Origin: an uncultured beta proteobacterium
Lineage (GTDB): Bacteria > Pseudomonadota > Gammaproteobacteria > Burkholderiales > Burkholderiaceae_C
Length of the DNA stretch: 7,860 nucleotides
Direction of reading: 5' to 3'
NCBI GenBank assembly: GCA_903927495.1
Contig: CAIYNH010000060.1
Span: forward strand, 1-7,860
The notes below the pieces were generated by a model. It did not search any database, was not told the origin of the DNA, and worked only from the letters and a program-made list of their open reading frames with translations. Shown piece after piece: positions 1-5,437 of this stretch. The translations under genes were made by a program, and so were the position numbers. The stretch's first letter is position 1. Each line of letters begins with the position of its first letter.

Positions 1-180
1 AGCGGTCGCATCGGTGCCCATAGGAACCGTCTGAAACACCACCTGCCGGCTTTTATAGGCTTGACCGTCAGGGCCAGCCACTGCGTCGGCGTTGGCCAAG
101 TTGCTGGCAACCACGTTGAGACGCTGTGACTGGGCGCTGATGGCGCTGCCCGAGACATTGAAAATTGAAAACATCGACAT
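1..180 (-). CDS. flgC: Flagellar proximal rod protein FlgC, N-terminal part (cut by window edge)
   Basis: FlgC is a proximal rod subunit of the flagellar basal body, exported by the flagellar type III system and assembled in the periplasm. Only the first 60 codons are present; the family is usually about 135 residues, so the rest lies left of the window. The translation begins [17 protein letters not shown] and continues with [20 protein letters not shown], the N-terminal signature of rod and hook axial proteins (ASNLANA-type motif), then a KSRQVVFQT stretch typical of FlgC. The ATG at 178-180 is chosen because AAGGAAG on the minus strand (188-194) sits 7 bases upstream; a second ATG at 172-174 is possible. 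It follows flgB by 26 bases and is presumably in the same flgBC... operon. Confidence 0.95.
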   Translation of the reverse strand, partial: MSMFSIFNVSGSAISAQSQRLNVVASNLANADAVAGPDGQAYKSRQVVFQTVPMGTDATA

Positions 181-206
181 GGTGGTTCTTCCTTGGGCGC
201 TTGTGT

Positions 207-656
207 TTATTGACCTTGAATGGCGCTTAAAAGCGTCTTGGATTGGCCGTTAATGAAGCGCAGCGTAGATTCGTAGCGCACCGAGTTATCAACAAAACTG
301 GCGCGTTCGCGATCCAGGTCGACGCTGTTGCTATCGACGCTGGGTTGACTTTGAATGGCATAAGCCAGGGCCGAGGTTCCGGTAAGCTGGCTATCGCTGG
401 AACTGGGCAAGGCAAAGTGTTTGGAGTGCGTTGCCGTTGTGGCACCGTTGAAACTCAGTCGGTTGGCCCCACCGTTAAGCTCGCTTGCGCTGGTTTGAGT
501 CATTTGCGTTAACGCTTCCTTGAAATTGAGATCCCTTGCCACATACCCTGGTGTGTCAGCATTCGCAATGTTGCTGGCAATGATGCGTTGGCGCTCAGCG
601 CGCAGCACCAAGGCTTTGGCGTGTAGGTCCAAACTGCTGGTCATATTGGCAAACAT
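207..656 (-). CDS. flgB: Flagellar proximal rod protein FlgB
   Basis: FlgB is a proximal rod subunit, exported by the flagellar type III system. The product is 149 residues, close to the family norm of about 130-150. The N-terminal rod motif [20 protein letters not shown] spans roughly residues 26-45, and the C-terminal part has the family-typical [20 protein letters not shown] segment at about 110-129, followed by a terminal amphipathic helix. The middle (about 50-105) is Ser/Thr/Ala-rich and variable, as expected for this family. The ATG at 654-656 has GAGGTG (661-666 on the minus strand) only 4 bases upstream; the internal Met5 is a less likely start. It is the first gene of the leftward flgBC operon and is divergent from flgA. 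Confidence 0.97.
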   Translation of the reverse strand: MFANMTSSLDLHAKALVLRAERQRIIASNIANADTPGYVARDLNFKEALTQMTQTSASELNGGANRLSFNGATTATHSKHFALPSSSDSQLTGTSALAYAIQSQPSVDSNSVDLDRERASFVDNSVRYESTLRFINGQSKTLLSAIQGQ

Positions 657-745
657 GCGACACCTCGAATTTCGTGAGCCGACATCTGCTGATATCGACC
701 TCTAAGTTGACTATTGAATGATTATGAAAAGTTCGCTGGATTTCT

Positions 746-788
746 AAACCTCAAATAGAGGGAAAAACAGCGCTTACTTGTACGACTT
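746..788. promoter_or_regulatory. Candidate FlhDC-type operator
   Basis: The left half AAACCTCAAATAGAG (746-760) resembles one half of the enterobacterial FlhDC box, recalled as AA(C/T)G(C/G)-N2/3-AAATA(A/G)CG, at about 10 of 13 fixed positions. After exactly 10 bases comes CGCTTACTTGTACGACTT (771-788), a poorer match to the inverted half. The published spacer is 10-12. The position between flgB and flgA is the same as that of the known FlhDC site in Escherichia coli and Salmonella. That flhDC exists in this genome is assumed, not seen. Confidence 0.35.
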
Positions 789-825
789 GTTCATCGCGGT
801 CTTGGGTACAGTAAAGGTCGTTGCT

Positions 826-832
826 AAAGGAG
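826..832 (+). promoter_or_regulatory. Ribosome binding site that fixes the flgA start
   Basis: AAAGGAG lies 6 bases before the ATG at 839. A longer reading frame open from TTG at 821 would place this Shine-Dalgarno inside the coding region, so the ATG at 839 is preferred. Confidence 0.85.
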
Positions 833-838
833 CCATTG

Positions 839-1585
839 ATGACTGCCCTGCCTGGAAAATTTGCCCGTGATGTCTGCGCATTGTTGGCCGTGTTGCTGAT
901 GGCTTTTGGCACAGCAGTTGACGCGCAAACTGTGGCACCCGCCGCTGTCAAAGCAGAGGTGTCTGCTGGTGTGCAGCGCTGGATTGATGAAAATCTGCTC
1001 AAAGTTGCTGCTGCGAATACCTCTCCACTGCGGATGGAGGTGTCGCTCGGAGAAATTGATCGAAATCTAAAACTTACGCCCTGTGAGCAAGTCGATCCTT
1101 ACTTGCCGGTGGGGAACCGGCTTTGGGGGAAAACCCGATTGGGCCTGCGTTGTGTTCAGGGGGTGACCAAGTGGAATGTCTTTTTGCCCATCACCGTGAG
1201 GGCATTTGGTTCAGCCTGGGTGATTCGGGGTAACGTGGCACCTGGTGCGGTGCTGTCGGAGTCGGATGCAATGCTGGCTGAAGTGGATTGGGCCGAACTC
1301 AACAGTCCGATTGTGGCTAGCTCAGTCGATTGGTTGGGGCACATCTCAACGCGGATGTTGAGCACCGGTCAGCCATTAAGACAAGACATGGTGAAGTCGG
1401 CGCAGGTCTTTCAGGCGGGTACCCAGGTTCGGGTACTGGCCCGGGGGAGTGGTTTTGAAATTGCCACCAGTGCTCAGGCGGTGTCTGCCGGAGTGGTTGG
1501 CGAGTCAGTCAGAGTCCGGACAGACAACGGCCGCACGATCAGTGGCATGGTGGTGGATAGTCGCACCGTGAGGCTTGAATTATGA
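839..1585 (+). CDS. flgA: Flagellar basal body P-ring formation chaperone FlgA
   Basis: FlgA is a periplasmic chaperone needed to polymerise FlgI into the P ring around the rod. From the ATG at 839 the product is 248 residues. Residues 1-29 form a signal peptide: basic Lys/Arg at 7-10, a hydrophobic core CALLAVLLMAF, and likely cleavage after VDA-Q. Two cysteines at about 82 and 105 flank the RLWGKTRLGL segment characteristic of FlgA and could form the family's disulfide. A SAF-type domain follows (about 125-190, including VIRGNVAPGAVLS and the TGQPLRQDMV segment). The C-terminal beta domain ends GESVRVRTDNGRTISGMVV, a standard FlgA ending. It is the first gene of the rightward flgA-flgM-flgN group. 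Confidence 0.96.
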   Translation: MTALPGKFARDVCALLAVLLMAFGTAVDAQTVAPAAVKAEVSAGVQRWIDENLLKVAAANTSPLRMEVSLGEIDRNLKLTPCEQVDPYLPVGNRLWGKTRLGLRCVQGVTKWNVFLPITVRAFGSAWVIRGNVAPGAVLSESDAMLAEVDWAELNSPIVASSVDWLGHISTRMLSTGQPLRQDMVKSAQVFQAGTQVRVLARGSGFEIATSAQAVSAGVVGESVRVRTDNGRTISGMVVDSRTVRLEL

Positions 1586-1612
1586 ATTTTCTTGCTGATT
1601 TGAAAATAAGGT

Positions 1613-1639
1613 TAAAGTCTGGGCTGTTTTTGTCGAAAG
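1613..1639 (+). promoter_or_regulatory. Sigma28 (FliA) promoter for flgM
   Basis: TAAAGTCT (1613-1620), an 11-base spacer, then GTCGAAAG (1632-1639). The enteric sigma28 consensus is TAAAGTTT-N11-GCCGATAA, so the -35 matches at 7 of 8 positions, the -10 at 5 of 8 including the CGA core, and the spacing is exact. It lies in the 96-base gap between flgA and flgM and would give a leader of roughly 35 bases. flgM transcription from both an upstream flgA promoter and its own sigma28 promoter is known in Salmonella. Confidence 0.75.
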
Positions 1640-1681
1640 TGATCCTACGAGGCTACACCAACAGTAGTTTTGGAGAGCACC

Positions 1682-2008
1682 ATGAAAATCAGTTCCACGC
1701 CCGAAAATCCAGTTGTTATCAGCAACAACGCCACAGCTTTGGCTGCCAAGAGCGCGCCAAGTGCCAGCACTTTGGCAAAATCTGGAGCCCCGAAAGGGAC
1801 CCAGTCCGCCGGTGTGGCGGTCACGGTGTCAAGCTTGGCCCGCACGCTGGAGTCAAGCAGCGCCGGGGCATCGGCAGAAGTCGATACCGCAAAGGTCAAT
1901 TCGGTGAAAGCGGCCATTTCTCAGGGAACCTACGTGGTCAATCCCGAGGTGATCGCCGACAAATTGCTCTCGAGTGCCAAGGACATGCTCAAGCGCACTC
2001 AGAGGTAA
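1682..2008 (+). CDS. flgM: Anti-sigma28 factor FlgM
   Basis: FlgM binds FliA (sigma28) and blocks late flagellar transcription until it is exported through the completed hook-basal body. The product is 108 residues (family about 95-110). The first 65 residues are Ser/Ala/Thr-rich and low in hydrophobics, as expected for a disordered export-competent protein. The conserved C-terminal sigma-binding segment is at about 66-103: VDTAKVNSVKAAISQGTYVV, then NPEVIADKLL and a final helix. The ATG at 1682 is preferred over an in-frame TTG at 1670 because GGAGAG (1671-1676) sits 5 bases before the ATG. It lies behind a sigma28 promoter and 31 bases before flgN. Its target, fliA, is encoded nearby on the opposite strand. 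Confidence 0.95.
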   Translation: MKISSTPENPVVISNNATALAAKSAPSASTLAKSGAPKGTQSAGVAVTVSSLARTLESSSAGASAEVDTAKVNSVKAAISQGTYVVNPEVIADKLLSSAKDMLKRTQR

Positions 2009-2028
2009 GTTCATTTTTTCTGGTTTTC

Positions 2029-2034
2029 AGGGGA
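2029..2034 (+). promoter_or_regulatory. Ribosome binding site that fixes the flgN start
   Basis: AGGGGA lies 5 bases before the ATG at 2040. The reading frame is open upstream to 1974, inside flgM, but no comparable site precedes that ATG. Confidence 0.75.
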
Positions 2035-2039
2035 AAACC

Positions 2040-2438
2040 ATGAATATCTCGGTCATTGACTCTGCACTCAATCTTGTCGAAAGTGAGTTGGAGCGGGTGT
2101 CTCGAACATTGATTGAGACTGACCCGGGTGCTTTGGTGGCCGCGGCTGCTGCTTTACAGCGGGCTGCAGTTGATTTTTCTAAAGTGATGCAACAAGTCAA
2201 AGGCAAAAGCAGTTCAGACCGCGTATTGCGTGTCCGCATAAAAAAACTCGCCAGCCTGATGGTTTCACGCCGTGAGATTTTGATACGTCACGGGGTCACC
2301 GTTGAGCGAGCGTTGGCGGCGCTGGTACCCACTGCCTCCGAGACTGCAACTTACGCGCCGGCTGGCGCAACTTATGCTCGTCAGCCCTACGGCAGCGTCG
2401 GTCGCCGAAGTGGTGAATTCCGGGTGTTGTCGGCTTGA
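2040..2438 (+). CDS. flgN: Flagellar export chaperone FlgN
   Basis: FlgN is a cytoplasmic chaperone that delivers the hook-filament junction proteins FlgK and FlgL to the export gate, where it contacts FlhA. The product is 132 residues (family about 130-160). It is mostly alpha-helical and coiled-coil-like through about residue 97, with the family-typical N-terminal LNLVESELERVSRTLIETD segment and a basic patch (RVLRVRIKKL, 61-70). The C-terminal 30 residues are Ala/Tyr/Gly-rich and probably flexible, and contain the short repeat ATYA twice. Sequence similarity in this family is low, so much of the call rests on size, helix pattern and position straight after flgM, the standard gene order. 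Confidence 0.9.
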   Translation: MNISVIDSALNLVESELERVSRTLIETDPGALVAAAAALQRAAVDFSKVMQQVKGKSSSDRVLRVRIKKLASLMVSRREILIRHGVTVERALAALVPTASETATYAPAGATYARQPYGSVGRRSGEFRVLSA

Positions 2439-2449
2439 ATGCCGGTTTT
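2429..2449 (+). terminator. Weak candidate terminator after flgN
   Basis: CGGC (2431-2434), loop TTGAAT, GCCG (2441-2444), extended by two G-T wobble pairs, then TTTT and an AT-rich stretch. The stem is short and overlaps the flgN stop codon. No better hairpin with a T-run was found for either strand in the convergent gap 2439-2536; AGTGA/TCACT and AGCAG/CTGCT inverted repeats there lack T-runs. Confidence 0.3.
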
Positions 2450-2536
2450 AATTGTCTTTAATTACCCTGTAGAGCTAGACTGATAAGTGACAGCTACTCA
2501 CTAAACGATAGCAGTTCTGGCGCTGCTCACGGGGCT

Positions 2537-3253
2537 TTAATGTGTGCGCATCTTGGCGCGCAGTCTGGCAATCGACTGGCTGTGCAGTTGGCAAACGCGC
2601 GACTCTGTCACGTCCAGCACGGCGGCGATTTCCTTCAGGTTCATGTCCTGTTCGTAGTACATGCTCATGATGTATTGCTCCCGCTCAGGAAGATTCTTGA
2701 TGGCTGTTACCAAGGCCTGGCGCAATCTGTGGTCGCGCAATACATTCAATGGGTCTGCTTCTGCGTCACCCATGTGCCGATCAAGAAAACTGTCTTCATC
2801 CTCTTGATTACGGGTCATGTCTTCCAGATAGACGAGTTGGGTTCCTCTGACTTTGCCCAGCAAGCTTTGGTAGTCCACCAGGCTCATGCCCAGGTCTGCT
2901 GCGATTTCGCTTTCCAGTGGACTGCGACCCAAGCGGTGCTCGAGTCGCCGCAAGGACTCTTCAATTTCCTTCTGGCTTTTGCGAGTGCCTCGCGAGACCC
3001 AATCGTTTTCGCGCAACTCGTCCAGCATGGCACCCCGGATGCGCTGCGTGGCAAAGGTCTCAAACTGCACGCCCTGGTTGGCCTCAAAGCGCGACAGCGC
3101 CTCAGACAGACCGATCAATCCGACCTGAATCAGATCGTCCACCTGAACGTTGGCAGGCAACTTCGCCATCATGTGATGGGCCAGTTTGCGGACCAGCGGC
3201 TGGTATTGACGGATTAGCGCATTGCGATCGAGCTGACCTTTGGCTGTGTACAT
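2537..3253 (-). CDS. fliA: Flagellar sigma factor FliA (sigma28)
   Basis: FliA directs RNA polymerase to late flagellar and chemotaxis promoters and is held inactive by FlgM. The product is 238 residues, nearly the same as enteric FliA (239). Region 2 occupies about residues 16-88, with the core-binding VDDLIQVGLIGLSEALSRFE stretch and the -10-recognition RIRGAMLDELRENDWVSR. Region 3 is at about 96-170. Region 4 is at about 186-235, with LPEREQYIMSMYYEQDMNLK and the helix-turn-helix EIAAVLDVTESRVCQLHSQS, ending at a basic tail. The ATG at 3251-3253 shares one base with the stop of the upstream flhG-like gene (TAATG), and AGGGGG (3259-3264 on the minus strand) sits 5 bases before it. It is the last gene of the flhA-flhF-flhG-like-fliA operon. 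Confidence 0.98.
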   Translation of the reverse strand: MYTAKGQLDRNALIRQYQPLVRKLAHHMMAKLPANVQVDDLIQVGLIGLSEALSRFEANQGVQFETFATQRIRGAMLDELRENDWVSRGTRKSQKEIEESLRRLEHRLGRSPLESEIAADLGMSLVDYQSLLGKVRGTQLVYLEDMTRNQEDEDSFLDRHMGDAEADPLNVLRDHRLRQALVTAIKNLPEREQYIMSMYYEQDMNLKEIAAVLDVTESRVCQLHSQSIARLRAKMRTH

Positions 3254-3996
3254 TATCGCCCCCTCACGGCATGATGTCGTTGCAAGGGCACGGCATTTTC
3301 GAGCAATTGCAAGGCAAGTCGGTTGATGTCGTCCTGCGAACGATCATCTGTTACTGCGGCTCTGATAGGAATGGGGTCAAGCCGATAACTCAGGAAGGTC
3401 ATGGCGCAGTTCTGCAGATGTTGAACGGGGGAAGAGGTTGTCATAGCGGCTTGGGCATGGGATGTCAGCGCAATATTAGCAACAGTTGGGCGCAATTTGG
3501 CATCCAGTAGCAACTGTTTTATTGCCTGATAGGCACTCAAGGATGAGGTTGCCAAGGGGGCGACCAGCAAGAGGGGGGATGCGGCGCTATTTTTGAGCAG
3601 TTTGGTGATGGTGCTGGCACTGGCATAAATCAGCACGACATCGTAATTGGCAAACAAATTGCCCAAAACTTCGTTGGGAAATTCATATCCGGACAGGCGC
3701 TCAAACCCCAGGGTTGCAGGGACAACTGACCATGAAACCGGCTCCTGCGCGTAAGTGAGGTGGCTTTGCGGGTCATCCAGCAGTTGCATCAGACCCGGGT
3801 TTTGAGGCGACTCCCGGGTCTGGCCATCCAGCACCGCTACGGGCAAGCCCAGTTCTACCCAGGCGGAACACAAACTCCAGAGCAGTGGCAGTTCACCCTG
3901 TTGCTGCCCATGACTGGTTACCGCAATCAGTCGCGATGTAGTTTGAAGTGCCAGGGCCTGCAAGCCGGCCGCCTGGTTGAGACAGGTCTCAAGCAT
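3253..3996 (-). CDS. Degenerate FlhG/FleN-like protein (MinD-like fold without ATP-binding motifs)
   Basis: This 247-residue protein sits between flhF and fliA, where flhG (fleN), the MinD-like ATPase controlling flagellar number, is normally found. Its outline matches: a strand RLIAVTS (22-28) where the Walker A loop should follow, VAVLDGQ (53-59) where VLLLDAD is expected, NYDVVLIYASA (117-127) where DLVLIDTGAG is expected, and LLLVAPLATSSLSAYQAIKQ (142-161) matching the EPTSLTDAYALIK region. The nucleotide motifs are gone: GKGGVGKT is replaced by HGQQQGEL, with Glu for the catalytic Lys, and the Walker B Asp is Tyr124. Residues 6-14 (LNQAAGLQA) resemble the FlhF-activating DQAxxLR motif. 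The ATG overlaps the end of flhF by 8 bases, so translation is probably coupled, and AGGG lies 7 bases upstream. The frame is intact, so it is not an obvious pseudogene. The homology is inferred from position and pattern. Confidence 0.8.
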   Translation of the reverse strand: MLETCLNQAAGLQALALQTTSRLIAVTSHGQQQGELPLLWSLCSAWVELGLPVAVLDGQTRESPQNPGLMQLLDDPQSHLTYAQEPVSWSVVPATLGFERLSGYEFPNEVLGNLFANYDVVLIYASASTITKLLKNSAASPLLLVAPLATSSLSAYQAIKQLLLDAKLRPTVANIALTSHAQAAMTTSSPVQHLQNCAMTFLSYRLDPIPIRAAVTDDRSQDDINRLALQLLENAVPLQRHHAVRGR

Positions 3997-5437
3997 TTAG
4001 ATGCCCTGCCTGCATGGGGGTGGACTGGGCAAAAAAGAATCCTAAATCGGTGGCGCTGGGATCAAATGCTGATTTGCCTGTCGCATGCATGGAGTTTGTT
4101 ACCAATTTGTAGGCATCTGCTCGCTCCCAGTCTTCCGGGACCTTCTGGCCCATCGTGACGCCGCGCAATAGCAACTGGTGGCGAATGCTTGCATCCAGGG
4201 CTGGTCCAATTTTGGCCGCTTCGTCAATTTTGGACAGGATGGCTTGCTGCACCTTGCCGAACTTGAAAGAGGTGACAACATCGTCCAGGGTGTCGCCATG
4301 GCCACCAGCATTGAGAACCAGTAGCCGATGAATGCCCGGCAGATCCAATACGTCAAGCATGTCGCGCTTGCGCGGGTCGCTGGGGGCAATGCCAGTGGTA
4401 TCAATCAACACCATTTTTTTGTTGGCGAGCAAGCCCAGCAAATCTTGCAACGCGGCGCGGTCATGTGCCAGATGTGCCACCACCCCCAGCATCCGTCCGT
4501 AGGCCCGCAGTTGTTCGTGAGCGCCGACGCGGTAGGTGTCCAGGGTGATGAGGCCAACGCTGTTCGCACCGTGGGTTCGGGCGCAGAGTCCGGCCAATTT
4601 GGCGGCGGTTGTGGTTTTGCCAACACCGGTGGATCCGACCAACGCATAGGTGCCACCTTCTTCATGGATAGCGTGCGCAGCCGCATCGGTTTTCAGGTTG
4701 CGTGCCAGCACATCCATGACCCACTGCTGTGCAGCAGTTGCATCGGCTTGCTCCGGCAGGCGTTCCAGAATCGTGCGCGCTAGGGTGGGCGAGTAGCCTG
4801 AGCGGATCAGCTTTAGCATGAGGTTGGAATGAATCGGGTTTTGCCTTGCCTGGCCCAGCCAAGTCAAGGTGTTGAAGCGCTCCTCGATCAGCGCTTTCAT
4901 GGATTGCAATTCGTCAACAATACCCTGTGAAACCACCGGTGCTGCAGCGGTTGGGGTCGCTGCCGGGCGTTGTGCGGGGCGCTGCGGTGGTATAGGAGCG
5001 GGTGCCGCCATGAAGACTGGCTCGTGCGTCTGAATGGAGCGTGGATTTGAGTTGACCATACGGATTGGCATGGGGGGTTCTTCGGCCAATGAGGGTGCGC
5101 GACCGCTCAGTGCTTCATGGCGGCGACGCAGCATGCGTTCGCGCACATAGTCTTGGAACGACAGTGTGCTCATGGCCAGTTGGGTTGCGTCATCGAGTAC
5201 CTGGCTGTTCGGATCCAAGCTGGACTGTGCTGTAGCTTTGCCCGAAGTTTGACGCTTGCCCTGGCGGGGCAATTCGCCCCGGTCGAGCGCGGCCAGTGTC
5301 TCTTCGCCGGTTGCCACCACCTCCACGCCCGAGGCGGTAGGGCGATTCGACAAAATCAGGGTGCCCTCGCCAAAAGCCATTCTGGCCTTGGCCAGTGCTT
5401 CGCGAGAGGTTGGGGCGGTAAAGCGTTGAATGTTCAT
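3989..5437 (-). CDS. flhF: Flagellar SRP-type GTPase FlhF
   Basis: FlhF is an SRP-family GTPase that sets the site and number of flagella in polarly flagellated bacteria. The product is 482 residues. The N-terminal B domain begins MNIQRFTAPTSREALAKARM and is followed by a basic region (101-106, RMLRRR) and a Pro/Ala-rich linker (about 144-170). The N domain is about 172-255. The G domain starts near 262: P-loop GSTGVGKTT (268-276), DTYRVGAHEQL (300-310), G3 DTTG (346-349, where DTAG is usual), and G4 SKID (402-405). The ATG overlaps the flhA stop as ATGA, with AAAGG (5447-5451 on the minus strand) 9 bases upstream. The 3' end overlaps the flhG-like gene. Translation of flhA, flhF and the following genes is probably coupled. 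Confidence 0.97.
   Translation of the reverse strand: MNIQRFTAPTSREALAKARMAFGEGTLILSNRPTASGVEVVATGEETLAALDRGELPRQGKRQTSGKATAQSSLDPNSQVLDDATQLAMSTLSFQDYVRERMLRRRHEALSGRAPSLAEEPPMPIRMVNSNPRSIQTHEPVFMAAPAPIPPQRPAQRPAATPTAAAPVVSQGIVDELQSMKALIEERFNTLTWLGQARQNPIHSNLMLKLIRSGYSPTLARTILERLPEQADATAAQQWVMDVLARNLKTDAAAHAIHEEGGTYALVGSTGVGKTTTAAKLAGLCARTHGANSVGLITLDTYRVGAHEQLRAYGRMLGVVAHLAHDRAALQDLLGLLANKKMVLIDTTGIAPSDPRKRDMLDVLDLPGIHRLLVLNAGGHGDTLDDVVTSFKFGKVQQAILSKIDEAAKIGPALDASIRHQLLLRGVTMGQKVPEDWERADAYKLVTNSMHATGKSAFDPSATDLGFFFAQSTPMQAGHLNA

Larger units (their letters stand above)
657..838. promoter_or_regulatory. Divergent flgB / flgA intergenic control region
   Basis: This gap of about 180 bases separates the leftward flgB operon from the rightward flgA operon, so it should hold promoters for both. 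It is AT-richer than the genes. A candidate FlhDC-type operator (746-788) lies in the middle. A weak -10-like CATAAT on the minus strand (721-726) could serve flgB, and TACAGT at 807-812 could serve flgA; neither has a good -35 element, which would fit an activator-dependent promoter. No convincing sigma54 (GG-N10-GC) site was seen. The -10 and -35 readings are tentative. Confidence 0.6.

Noticed and set aside
657..720. Sigma28-like -10 GTCGATAT on the minus strand before flgB
   Set aside because: No matching -35 is found 11 bases upstream (TTCAATAG is a poor match), and flgB is normally an early or middle gene not driven by FliA.
1582..2043. Plus-strand open frame starting at an ATGA overlap with the flgA stop
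   Set aside because: The overlap looks like a coupled start, but the frame has no clear ribosome binding site and runs across flgM in another frame. Its product is low-complexity and unlike any family.
2480..2510. Plus-strand TAAGTGAC...AACGATAG resembling a sigma28 promoter in the convergent gap
   Set aside because: The -35 match is poor, the spacing is off, and it would point into the 3' end of fliA with no gene to drive.
2540..3217. Long open frame (225 codons) on the plus strand, antisense to fliA
   Set aside because: It lies wholly within fliA and its product has no recognisable domain and unusual His/Gln/Val composition. It is a shadow of a well-conserved gene.
3253..3996. Possibility that a frameshift hides a normal Walker A motif in the flhG-like gene
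   Set aside because: Reading the codons around 3890-3935 in the working frame shows the flanking IAVTS strand and downstream helix in the same frame. No alternative frame would restore GKGGVGKT.
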